IMG/VR virus record: IMGVR_UViG_3300030333_000148
Location: 1-20,415 of that record
DNA length: 20,415 bases
Source: a virus
Reading direction: 5' to 3' (one strand)
Each line of letters opens with the position of its first letter. Within the stretch, counting starts at the first letter, position 1. The notes below the pieces were generated by a model that was given only the letters and a program-made list of their open reading frames with translations, made no database searches and was not told the origin of the DNA. Of the stretch, positions 1 to 8,900 are shown piece by piece. The position numbers and the translations under genes were made by a program.

Positions 1-1785
1 CGCGCACATTATATAGTAGTACCAGAAAAGTGGGATTTACTTGTGCCAGAAGGTAGTATGGATTTGTTAAAAGGAACTGTATTTGAAAAGCCAGAACCTA
101 TTAATTCTTTAATGCAACCTACTGAACGACCTGTAATAAAAGGATGGACACATGATAGAAGCAAAGAGTTTAAACCTTATCTAGCAAACAGCTTTATTAA
201 AAGCATGAATGTGTTACAGCAAACTGAATGGAAAGTTAATAATAAAGTTCGTAATATTTTAAATCGTAATCGAAATAAAATACTAGATCAATATAAAGAC
301 TTTCCTAAGAAATATAAATCAAAGATAATAGAATTTGATTTAACTATGGCACGATCTAAACTAATAGGTGACAAAACATTTTATCAATATGTTGAAGCAG
401 ATTATCGTGGTAGAATATATTATACTACACCATTCCTAAACTTTCAGGGTAATGATATAGCAAGAGGTCAAATGCTTTTTGCTAAAGGTAAACCTATGAC
501 TGATGCAGGATTAAGAAGATTAAAGATTCATATAGCAGTATGTTATAATGAAACTTATCATAAAGATAGTTTGCCTAACTGGTTAACAACAGATTATAAA
601 CCTTACTTAAAAGACGAAGAGTTAGATGATATATCTGTAGATAAAATGACGTTAGAAGATCGTGAAGCATGGACCGATAATAATATTGATAGACTATTAG
701 AGATAGCTAACAAAGAAATTATAGATCCTAATGCAGAAAAACCTATTAGCTTGCTAGCTAGTGTATTAGAAATTAAAGATGCACTCGAGCAAGAAGAATA
801 TATTACTTATCTGCCAATACCAATTGATGGTTCTAATAATGGATGGCAACATCTATGCGCTATGTCTAAAGACAAAGAAGCAGGAGAGTTGGTTGGAATT
901 GTACCACAGGATATTCAAAAAGATTTTTATGTGCAATGCGCTAAAGATTTAATTAAAAGAGTACCGGAATGGTTTGAAGAAAGACAAATGCCAATGAAAC
1001 ATATACGTAAAGGTATAGCTAAACGCGGTTCAATGACTCGAGCATACAGTGCTGGAGCTCAAAAGATCGCAGAAAATATGTATCTTGACTGTCATGTGGA
1101 AGGGTATTTAGATAAGTATAATATAACTGAAGAGGACTGTGAGTTACTTGCTAAACATTTAATCAAAGCAATTGATAGTGTTTGCGCAGGTCCATTACAA
1201 ACAATGAAGTTCTTACAAAAGATTGCTGAAGCTGAGATAGCTTCTGACTATGCTAAGAACACTAAACAAAAGTCTATACGATGGACTACACCATCTGGGT
1301 TTCCAGTTATATATGAAGCATTCGTTGAGAATGAATTTAAAGAAAAAGCTATTATTAGTTGTAGTAAACGTAAAGTTAAACCTACTATAACAAAAGAGGA
1401 TGGTAGCAAAGAAGAAACAGATACAATAAGAATACAACACGTAGGTAAAGAACCAACAGACAAACCAAAGATAAGATCTTTTATGTCTGGTATATCACCT
1501 AACTTTGTGCACTCTATGGATGCTGCACATATGGCTAAAGTAATTGCTAGGTGGGATGATAACTTTGGTGCGGTACACGATTCATTTAGTGTACATGCTT
1601 GTGATGTAGATGAGTTATTAGCTTTTATTAAAGAAGAGTTTATAACAATGTATAGTTATTCTAACTTCTTTGAAGTCATTGAAAGAATGATAGTAACAAA
1701 CCCAGATAATTTTAACTATCAACAACCTAAGCTAGGCAGCTTAGATATTAGAGAGGTAAATAAAAGTGACTACTTCTTCGCGTAA
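1..1785 (+). CDS. T7-type single-subunit DNA-directed RNA polymerase (5' end cut by window edge)
   Basis: This phage RNA polymerase would transcribe phage middle/late genes in the host cytoplasm. The frame is open from base 1, so the gene begins upstream of the window and the GTG at 43 is an internal codon. Counting residues from 43, all core elements of the T7 family are present. They are the DxRGR element (D120-R124, in DYRGRIYY), motif A with catalytic Asp262 (PIDGSNNGWQHL), motif B with Lys327 and Tyr335 (KRGSMTRAYSAG), and motif C with His512-Asp513 (VHDSFS). The protein ends in DYFFA, matching the aromatic/alanine C-terminus typical of T7 RNAP. By alignment to T7 (D421, D537, K631, Y639, D812) roughly 290 residues, mostly the promoter-binding N-terminal domain, lie off the edge. 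The motif A to B distance is 65 residues against 94 in T7, so this is a shorter palm/fingers region. DxRGR and motifs A-C are in one chain, unlike the split N4 RNAPII. T7's Gly640 is Ser here. Confidence 0.96.
   Translation, partial: RAHYIVVPEKWDLLVPEGSMDLLKGTVFEKPEPINSLMQPTERPVIKGWTHDRSKEFKPYLANSFIKSMNVLQQTEWKVNNKVRNILNRNRNKILDQYKDFPKKYKSKIIEFDLTMARSKLIGDKTFYQYVEADYRGRIYYTTPFLNFQGNDIARGQMLFAKGKPMTDAGLRRLKIHIAVCYNETYHKDSLPNWLTTDYKPYLKDEELDDISVDKMTLEDREAWTDNNIDRLLEIANKEIIDPNAEKPISLLASVLEIKDALEQEEYITYLPIPIDGSNNGWQHLCAMSKDKEAGELVGIVPQDIQKDFYVQCAKDLIKRVPEWFEERQMPMKHIRKGIAKRGSMTRAYSAGAQKIAENMYLDCHVEGYLDKYNITEEDCELLAKHLIKAIDSVCAGPLQTMKFLQKIAEAEIASDYAKNTKQKSIRWTTPSGFPVIYEAFVENEFKEKAIISCSKRKVKPTITKEDGSKEETDTIRIQHVGKEPTDKPKIRSFMSGISPNFVHSMDAAHMAKVIARWDDNFGAVHDSFSVHACDVDELLAFIKEEFITMYSYSNFFEVIERMIVTNPDNFNYQQPKLGSLDIREVNKSDYFFA
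1751..1756 (+). promoter_or_regulatory. Ribosome binding site GAGAGG for the 87-codon gene
   Basis: GAGAGG lies inside the polymerase coding sequence, 9 nt before the GTG at 1766. An in-frame TAA at 1757-1759 means translation of the downstream gene cannot start further upstream, so this site and the GTG together fix the start. Confidence 0.55.
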
Positions 1786-2029
1786 GAAAGGAATATTACC
1801 AGTAAGACTAGGCTTACAACCTGACAATAAAACAGCATTAGCTGAATTAAAAATGGATGTTACACTAGCAGACCGTATGACTGACCAACAGTTAGACGAA
1901 TTAATAATAGAGAATGAGTATTTAAGAATACTAGATTATTATACAGATCAAGGATTACCTGAAGAAGGTAAAACAAATGCTCATGAATGGAAGAAACAAG
2001 CGCTTGCTAAAGTAGCAGCAACCCAATAA
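1766..2029 (+). CDS. Small uncharacterised phage protein overlapping the RNA polymerase gene
   Basis: An 87-aa protein starting at GTG. Its first 20 bases overlap the end of the RNA polymerase gene in another frame, and its stop abuts the terminator, so it is probably co-transcribed with the polymerase. It has a basic start (SRKKG at residues 5-9) and is then charged and probably helical, with many Asp, Glu, Leu and Lys. There is no signal peptide or membrane segment and I recognise no domain. The start is set by an in-frame stop at 1757 and a GAGAGG site 9 nt upstream. A later ATG at 1853 would give a shorter product but lacks a clear ribosome binding site. A role beside the polymerase (modulator, early host-takeover protein) is speculation from position only. 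Confidence 0.8.
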   Translation: MTTSSRKKGILPVRLGLQPDNKTALAELKMDVTLADRMTDQQLDELIIENEYLRILDYYTDQGLPEEGKTNAHEWKKQALAKVAATQ

Positions 2030-2076
2030 AAAAACCCCTAAGAATATCTTATGATACTCTTAGGGGTATTTTTTTT
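2028..2076. terminator. Bidirectional intrinsic terminator between converging genes
   Basis: A 15-bp stem (2034-2048 pairing with 2053-2067) has one A/C mismatch and a TTAT loop, and contains an ACCCCTAAG / CTTAGGGGT core. On the + strand it is followed by a run of eight T (2069-2076). On the - strand the A-run at 2028-2034 supplies the U-tract. It therefore suits both the polymerase transcript coming from the left and the long virion-gene transcript coming from the right, and overlaps the stop codon of the 87-codon gene. Confidence 0.93.
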
Positions 2077-2081
2077 CGTCT

Positions 2082-2162
2082 TTAATATCGGCTAAACAAT
2101 TTTGAAAAATCTACATAGTCATAATTAAAATCTAAAAATCTTCTATGAAACAACGGCCACAT
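2082..2162 (-). CDS. Possible 26-aa microprotein at the end of the virion operon
   Basis: A short reading frame runs ATG (2162) to TAA (2082), beginning MWPLFHRRF and ending KLFSRY. It is rich in aromatic residues (5 Phe, 3 Tyr, 1 Trp of 26) and arginine. AGAGGG at 2169-2174 lies 6 nt before the ATG, a good ribosome binding site. The frame fills most of the gap between the 1242-codon gene and the terminator, on the same strand as that gene. No other feature explains the gap. I do not recognise the peptide. It is too short for coding statistics, so the call rests on the ribosome binding site, position and amphipathic composition. Confidence 0.5.
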   Translation of the reverse strand: MWPLFHRRFLDFNYDYVDFSKLFSRY

Positions 2163-2168
2163 CTTAAA

Positions 2169-2174
2169 CCCTCT
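2169..2174 (-). promoter_or_regulatory. Ribosome binding site AGAGGG before the 26-codon frame
   Basis: On the - strand AGAGGG ends 6 nt before the ATG at 2162. It is the main evidence that the short frame is translated. Confidence 0.45.
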
Positions 2175-2184
2175 ATAATTATAG
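2173..2184. repeat. 12-bp perfect palindrome CTATAATTATAG
   Basis: A perfect self-complementary A+T-rich 12-mer sits in the short noncoding stretch between the 1242-codon gene and the 26-codon frame, overlapping the latter's ribosome binding site. It could be a weak protein-binding site or chance in A+T-rich DNA. No function can be assigned. Confidence 0.3.
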
Positions 2185-2215
2185 TTACATTTTGCTTTCC
2201 TCTTTAAGGAGACAA

Positions 2216-5200
2216 TTAAAGATCGATGTTTAAAGTATCTTGACTTCCGATTTCTTTAGCTAGTTCACCTCTTGATTGTGTAACAAGCTGCCTACCTTCT
2301 TTAATTCTTGCAGGCATTTCTAAAGTTCTAACTATTTCTTCTAATATTATACCGATTTCCTGACCAGTAAAACTTTTATCAAGCAAAGATTTTTTGTTAA
2401 CTTTTAATTTTTTATTAATGTTTGATTCCATTTCAAGCGCCATTTTTTTAGCAGCATTAAAAGTTTTCTTATTCCATTCTTCTAAAGTATCACCTTTAAT
2501 ATTAATATTGTCTGCTCTTTCCCATTTAAAATCACCTTGTCTTTGAATTAACTTTACAAAAGTTTTGCGCGAACCATTTGTAAATCTATCAGGATTAGCT
2601 AACAAACCAGCTATAGTTTTAAATTCAGATTCTTTATTAACTACACCATCTTTAAATAATTCATATGTAGTTGTATCATTCTTTAATGTATTTAATTTTT
2701 CTGTAAAAGTATTTTCATACCAATCAAATAACTTTTCAATAGCTTGCTCATTAATTAAAGAATTTTTATGATGTTCATTAGCAGATCTTCTTACAACATC
2801 CATTGTACCAGAGTCAGTTAAAAATGCATCGTATATTTGTAATACGAATGGATTAGCAGCACCTAAACTTTTAGCAATTTCTTTAATTTTATTCCATGAA
2901 TTTGTAAAAGTTTTAGTAACCATGTTAGAATCAAACGCTTGTATTATAGATGGCTGAGCTCTACCTACTGCATAACCACCAAACTCTGGTGCCTTACCTG
3001 GCATAGGTTTAATAGCAGATGGATCTGTTTTTACATTATAATGCTGCACAGTAACAGTTCTAGGTTTACCTGCTTCATCTTTAATTTGATATTGTGTTTG
3101 TCCTGCTTGTTCAGATGTTAAGCCTGCAAGCGTAGATACTAAACCAGTAGGCTGTTTAATTTGTAATAGCTCTGCTGAAAGCGGCGACATAAAAGCAATA
3201 GCTTTCATTAGTTTAGTCATTCTTAAAGTCTGCGGATCCATAGTTTCATAAATAGAATCAACTAATATAGTATGTAAGAAATCAATAACATCGTCATTAT
3301 TTAATTTATGATTAGCCATTATACTTTTTATTTCATCATTTAAAAATACAGTTCGATCTACGTGCTGCTTTAATGAAAATATATCCTGACCATATCCCAT
3401 AGTCATAGGTGACTTCTTTAAAAAGTTTTCTCTATCACCAATAGCTTCTTCTAATATTCTTTCATAAGCATTCGCTATTGACGGTAGTCCCGCCTTGCTA
3501 TCGTGTGTTACTTTAGTTACACCTTTAACTAAGCTAGGAAACTTTCTTCTCATCTCATCAGCCATAGCATCTCTAACATCTTTATAATCGCTAGACTCTA
3601 GCTTCTCTAAGAAAGGTGTCTTCATTATTATACCAGATCTCTTAGCCATATTTAAACTACCAAGTAATGTAGCAAGAGTTGCAGGACCATGTGTCTGTCC
3701 ATCTATTTCAAATGCCTGCGTATCTGTAAATATAGTTCCATTCTTTTTAGCTCTTTCGTATTTAGCTAATGCCATTAAGTAATCTGCTTGATGTATAGCA
3801 TCAGTTTCAAAGTCAGCTAAGTATGCTTTTAATCTAGGACTTAATGGATCTGAACCATATCTTTGTGCTATTTGTTTCTTAACTTCATTTGCTTGCTGAG
3901 GTGAAGAAGCCTTTTTAAATGCAGTTAATAATGCACCAGCTTCTCTTGTATTAAAGCCAGCTGTTCTTTCTATTAACTCATTACCCCATTGTACATATTG
4001 ATTATATAAACCAGCACCAGGATTTTGTTCAGCCTGCTTTTCAAACTCTTTAAATATTCTTATTCTTTCTGAAGTAGGTCTGCCCATACCATATTTTTTC
4101 TTAAAGCTAGATTCAACCTTCCTTCCTTCTTCATCAGTTACTTTAGGATCTTCAAACAAATGCTTTGACATTCCTTCTGTCCAGTTTTGTTCGAGCTTAC
4201 CACCCTTACCAGGTTGCCACTGATACCTATTACCACCTCCTACTATACCTCTTACAATAGGGCTAGCCTGAGGATTGTATATAGTTTGCTGAGCATGCAT
4301 TCTTCCAGTTAATAACTGTAATGCAAAAGTTAAATAGTTAGATTTACCTGAGTATCTTCCTACACCTTCCATAAGGTTTACAAACTTTTCTCTTTCAAGT
4401 CTAAGAATATTTTTAGGATTATAATCTCTATATGTTTTTTCAGCTAACTTAACTTGTTCTTCTGATGCACCTTGCTCTATTAATCTTTGCACTCTATTTT
4501 TTAAAGATGCTTTTTCATTTAATAAATCTTGGTATTTTTGTTTACCTATTTTAAAAATGTTTGCATAGAAAATATCATTGTTAGGACCTGGTATATATTG
4601 ATCTTGCATATCTATATTTCTTACAGTTCCTGCGTTTGCTAACGCAAGCATTGATAAATATGTTGCAACCTTTTCTCTGTTAGGATCATTAATAAATGCT
4701 ACTTGATTCATATTCTTAGTAGCTTCAAAGTGTGCAGAGGTATCACCAATTTCTTTTGAAAGTCTAGTTGTCATATCACGAGTATACTGAGATGCTTCTC
4801 CCATAACTCTACCATCTTGTGACGGTGCTGATAACGGTGTTACTTCTTGTGTACTAAACAAACCAGTATATACACGATACATATTTTCAAATATCTTTGC
4901 ACCCTTTTCAGTAGGTTCGAATACTACTCGACCACCTACATTCTTTTCTTGTATCATATCAGGATTAGCAGCAGCATAAGTAGTCTTAGCTATATCACCA
5001 ATCTGTGTAAATACTTCAGGTCTAATGTTATCTATTTCATTTAAGTACTCAGCAGTATCTCCTAAACCTTTTTGCATAGCTTTAGTTCTTTTATATTCTC
5101 TATAAATTTCTTTACCTAACTGTTGAATACCCTGTGCCTTTTTAAACTCTAACTTCTTAATAGAATCTTGTTCATTTACTTCTTCAACAACATCACTAAC

Positions 5201-5944
5201 TTCTTCAGGATCTGTAGTAAACATACTTTGTACAAAGAATTCTTCTGTAAGTATTCCCATTAAACCAAACAATTCAGGGTCAACTATAAAAGTTCCTTTA
5301 TCATTTAACGTACCTGCATCTAACACATCATAAAATATATTTTTGTTTGTAGTGTTTAAGTTATTGATATTCTTATATAAAGGCGCTACAGGTGCGTCAG
5401 TTGTCTGAGCAGCTTCTCTAAAATTACCTGTTGATAAAAACTTTGCTTTCTGATCTGCAGTTAATTTAGTACCTGCTATTCTTCCAGTGTTAGCTAAGCC
5501 TGCAACTTTACCAGCTCTATTAATAGCACCACCAAATGATGATGCTGATTCATCTATACTAGGCTGACCAGTAATTGCTTTTTCTAATTCGTATGCACCT
5601 CTTAAAGTTGTTATGTCTTTACCAAGTGCTTCACCAAATTGTCGTACACGTGGTTTAATTCTAGCAGCTTCTTCTGATGCTAACTCTTCAGGTGTCTTAT
5701 TAGCTATTGCTTCTTCATCAGTGCTTGCCATTATTCCTGCAATGTCTTCAATATTATTATCAGCAATCACTTGATTTGCAACTGCTGTATCTACAGGTTG
5801 CTGAATTGTTTCTATATCTTTTTTAACAAGCTCTTCTTTATCAGCTACTGACCAAAGTTTATGTGTACCTGCTAACTTTTTAGCAAGCATGTCAGTTGGT
5901 TTATCAAGCATAGAACCGGATTTTGCGCTTGTATCTATTGCCAT
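2216..5944 (-). CDS. Probable virion-packaged single-subunit RNA polymerase (N4 vRNAP-like, compact)
   Basis: A 1242-aa protein that I read as a diverged T7/N4-family RNA polymerase. The core elements occur in the family order. A TxxGR/DxRGR-like element (TGRMHAQQTIYNPQA, R548) resembles T7's GRVYAVSMFNPQG. Motif A is EIDGQTHGPATLATL (D748). Motif B is KKSPMTMGYG (K843, Y851), nearly identical in pattern to T7 KRSVMTLAYG. The H784-region equivalent (QPSIIQAFDSNM) is followed by motif C, LQIYDAFLTDSG (D1039), with Tyr in place of the usual His. D748 to K843 is 95 residues against 94 in T7, and K843 to D1039 is 196 against 181. The R548-D748 interval is longer than in T7 (200 against 112). About 500 N-terminal and 200 C-terminal residues are unassigned. 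As last giant gene of the virion block it is probably packaged and ejected, like N4 gp50 (about 3500 aa), but its size is near that of N4's isolated polymerase domain. AGGAG 5 nt before the ATG supports the start. It could instead be an inactive derivative. Confidence 0.8.
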   Translation of the reverse strand: MAIDTSAKSGSMLDKPTDMLAKKLAGTHKLWSVADKEELVKKDIETIQQPVDTAVANQVIADNNIEDIAGIMASTDEEAIANKTPEELASEEAARIKPRVRQFGEALGKDITTLRGAYELEKAITGQPSIDESASSFGGAINRAGKVAGLANTGRIAGTKLTADQKAKFLSTGNFREAAQTTDAPVAPLYKNINNLNTTNKNIFYDVLDAGTLNDKGTFIVDPELFGLMGILTEEFFVQSMFTTDPEEVSDVVEEVNEQDSIKKLEFKKAQGIQQLGKEIYREYKRTKAMQKGLGDTAEYLNEIDNIRPEVFTQIGDIAKTTYAAANPDMIQEKNVGGRVVFEPTEKGAKIFENMYRVYTGLFSTQEVTPLSAPSQDGRVMGEASQYTRDMTTRLSKEIGDTSAHFEATKNMNQVAFINDPNREKVATYLSMLALANAGTVRNIDMQDQYIPGPNNDIFYANIFKIGKQKYQDLLNEKASLKNRVQRLIEQGASEEQVKLAEKTYRDYNPKNILRLEREKFVNLMEGVGRYSGKSNYLTFALQLLTGRMHAQQTIYNPQASPIVRGIVGGGNRYQWQPGKGGKLEQNWTEGMSKHLFEDPKVTDEEGRKVESSFKKKYGMGRPTSERIRIFKEFEKQAEQNPGAGLYNQYVQWGNELIERTAGFNTREAGALLTAFKKASSPQQANEVKKQIAQRYGSDPLSPRLKAYLADFETDAIHQADYLMALAKYERAKKNGTIFTDTQAFEIDGQTHGPATLATLLGSLNMAKRSGIIMKTPFLEKLESSDYKDVRDAMADEMRRKFPSLVKGVTKVTHDSKAGLPSIANAYERILEEAIGDRENFLKKSPMTMGYGQDIFSLKQHVDRTVFLNDEIKSIMANHKLNNDDVIDFLHTILVDSIYETMDPQTLRMTKLMKAIAFMSPLSAELLQIKQPTGLVSTLAGLTSEQAGQTQYQIKDEAGKPRTVTVQHYNVKTDPSAIKPMPGKAPEFGGYAVGRAQPSIIQAFDSNMVTKTFTNSWNKIKEIAKSLGAANPFVLQIYDAFLTDSGTMDVVRRSANEHHKNSLINEQAIEKLFDWYENTFTEKLNTLKNDTTTYELFKDGVVNKESEFKTIAGLLANPDRFTNGSRKTFVKLIQRQGDFKWERADNINIKGDTLEEWNKKTFNAAKKMALEMESNINKKLKVNKKSLLDKSFTGQEIGIILEEIVRTLEMPARIKEGRQLVTQSRGELAKEIGSQDTLNIDL

Positions 5945-5949
5945 AAGTT

Positions 5950-5955
5950 CTCCTA
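5950..5955 (-). promoter_or_regulatory. Stop codon fused to ribosome binding site (TAGGAG)
   Basis: The TAG stop of the 1374-codon gene runs directly into GGAG, the ribosome binding site for the 1242-codon gene 5 nt before its ATG. The layout implies translational coupling. The same TAGGAG layout recurs at 10083-10088. Confidence 0.7.
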
Positions 5956-8900
5956 TTCAACTAATGAAGCACCAGCTGCAGCTAGTCTTCTATTAAGTAT
6001 ATTAACTGGCCCAATTAATGGTGCAGTTTTAAATAATTTATATAAGCCTGTTTCCGTTTTCCCTTCTAGTACCTGGCCCGCTCCTGTTAAAGCTCTTGAT
6101 ACGTTTGATAAAGCTGCTGCTTCACCTGATACTGTATCAAAGATTTCTTCAACCATATTACTAGATGATGTTTCATAGATAGGAAAGAAAAAGTTAAGTG
6201 GTCTTTCAGCAACACCAATCATACCTGATGCGCCTATACCTCTTTGTATTTTTTCTAATCGATCTAAATAAGGTGTAGCTTGTCCATACTTTAATAAATC
6301 TTTTAAGTATTGTGAAACAAAACCTAACATAATCATAGTAGTCATGATTGCAAAAGCATTATATTTTAATCTAGGTGTACCTCTCTTTACGTAATCTCCC
6401 CACAATCTTGGTAATATATTTGCAGAAAATGTTGCAATAAAACCTTGGAACTGTGTGAATAAAGCTAAATGTGGGTTCTGATAAAACAATGGTCTGTTAG
6501 CTGTTCCCGGTAATGCAATAGCTTCATTAACAAAGTTGTATTCAGCTTGTGATAATATATCATTTAACCTTTCACTTTTTCTTCTCATATCTGAAAGATG
6601 TTCTTCTCTAGTTTTATTAGCAGGTTTTTCAAATGGTAAACCATCAATCTCTAATAGCTCTGTAACATTTATACCTAGATTTCTTAATTGTTCTTCAGCT
6701 TCTTGCTCTTCATTATTTTGTGGTCTGCCACTCATTCTACCTTCTTTAACAGTAGCTAAGTGATCCATAATAAAATCATCAGCAATTGAAGCTCTTACAT
6801 TACGTGTGTAATCTGTCCACTGCTGTAAACCAATAACTCTAAAATATTTATCTAACAAATATCTTGAAGCAAAAGTATTTTCAGTAGCACCTGTAGTTTG
6901 TGCAGCACCTACATCCCAATCAAAGTAACCTAATCTTTTTAGGCGAGCCTGCCTTTCTTCTTTCTTAAGTCTAGCTTTAGTTCCTGTAGCTAACTTTAAA
7001 TTAGGTGTGGGTGTAGTAATAGTTTCCCATATTGCTTGACCAAGTTCTCTACCAGCATTCTTTAATACACCTTGTATTTGTTCTGGTGATAGTGCTCTCA
7101 TAGTCATCATAAATTCTACAAGCGATGATATAGTTGCTAATGGTAGTCCTGCAAGTGTAGTCCATACTAATACATTCTTTTGTATTTTAGCAAGTGTTTC
7201 ATTATCTATTTTCTTATAGTTACCTGATTCAGCATTAAGATAATCTTGTAAGAATGCTGCTAATCTATTAGCACGCTCTTCAGTTATCTCACCCTTTTGT
7301 ACAGCTTCATCAAGTACCTGATTGATAACCTCACCATTATCACCAACAAACTTCTGATACGTAGTATATCTAGCAGCAGATTTAGCAGCATTACTAACAT
7401 TTATAAACAAATCCTTTTCCATATATTTTTCAAACTTACCACTAGGATGTGTTGCTAATCCAAGTGTTCTTCCTTTATGCGAACCAGGAATATGTCTACC
7501 TCTACCAATATTAAAATCAGTTAAAGTATTATCATCTACAATATCATTATTATCTAATATAGCATCTGCTAATCGCTTAGCTTGATCCTGTGTAAATTGA
7601 AACTCATCTTTAAGATCTTTAATAAATTGTTCTTTATTCTTTTCAACTTGTACTTTATCTAATGATTTATATGTACCTAAATAATTATTTTGATAACCTA
7701 CATCAAATCTTTTACCAGTTTTACTACCATCTAAAAAGAATTCTCTTGCTGTCTTTTGATCTTTAAAAAGTTTATCACCAAGCTTTTGTAGTTGACTTGT
7801 AATTAATTTATAAAAATCTTTATCCTTTCTAAATTCCTCTGGTAAATTATCAAAGTCAACTTCACTTAGCTCCTGCTCTTTAACAACATCTCTATAAAAT
7901 CTATATACCATATCTGATATAGTTATAGTATCAATGTTTCTTTGTTTAAGCATGCTAGCTGCGCCAGCTGGTGACATTATCTCTTCTTTATATTTAGCTA
8001 ACTCACCTTGCTTATGCTCTTCAAAGTTTCTACCAGGATGCACTCTATGTAAGAATGCACCAAAGAAAGAACCAAGTTCTCTTATTGTAGGTGAGCCAAC
8101 TGCATCTTGCCACATAGCATGACCAACAGATCCCCTCCATAATACAGGAAATTCTTTAGCCGCTGCTTTAATTTTTTCAAGAAGATCTCTATCCTTTGCT
8201 TGCTTTCTACCAGCTTCATCTCTACCCGCAAAACTACTACGATCTATTACTTCACCATATGCTTCACGCTCTGCTTCATTTGTACGCTTAGCTTTTAATT
8301 TTTTTCTATAGCCATCAAGTAATTCCAAAGTATTTTTTGGTTTAACATATCTTGCAATAGTACCATCAGGATTTTTAATATTATACTTATCTTCGTTTTC
8401 TTTTGCCCACCTACCTTCAGTAGATAATCTTTTTTCTTCAGCTGGTGCTAGTCTAACATTTACATCAGCCCATGCGCCAGCATCATATGCAGCTCCTGGT
8501 ATTGCAAACCCTGCACCTAATGTACCACCAGCTACAGCAGCATTTACTAATCTATTATATAAGTCAACTGAATTAAATGGTTTATCACTACCATATACTG
8601 AGGCTAAGTATTGTGTAAGCTCTTGCCCAACTTCTGTAGTTGATTCTATACCAAAGCCTGTTGCAGATCTTGCAGCAAATGCTCGTAGTATATTACCATA
8701 TGTTAATTGTTCTTTAGCAATTTGTGCAGCACTACCTATTAGCTTAGCTGATTCCATACGTGTCATTTTAGCTATAGCTGCTTTAGCTACTGCATCAGTT
8801 ACCTTTTCACCTGTTTTTTCAAACTCTTTTTTCTGATAAGCCTTAACCATTTTATCACGATATTCTTTCTTTAATATTGTACCGCTTACACCACTCATTA

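Noticed and set aside
43-45. GTG at 43 as the true start of the RNA polymerase
   Set aside because: The frame is open to base 1 with plausible coding sequence, no ribosome binding site precedes the GTG, and T7-family enzymes need about 290 more N-terminal residues.
1-1785. Polymerase as the split N4 RNAPII type
   Set aside because: The DxRGR element and motifs A, B and C are in one uninterrupted frame of more than 590 codons, so the chain is continuous at least from the window edge.
2173-2184. The CTATAATTATAG palindrome as a phage promoter or operator
   Set aside because: No second copy was noticed, the area is A+T-rich, and its position at the end of an operon does not suit a promoter. 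It is kept only as a low-confidence repeat.
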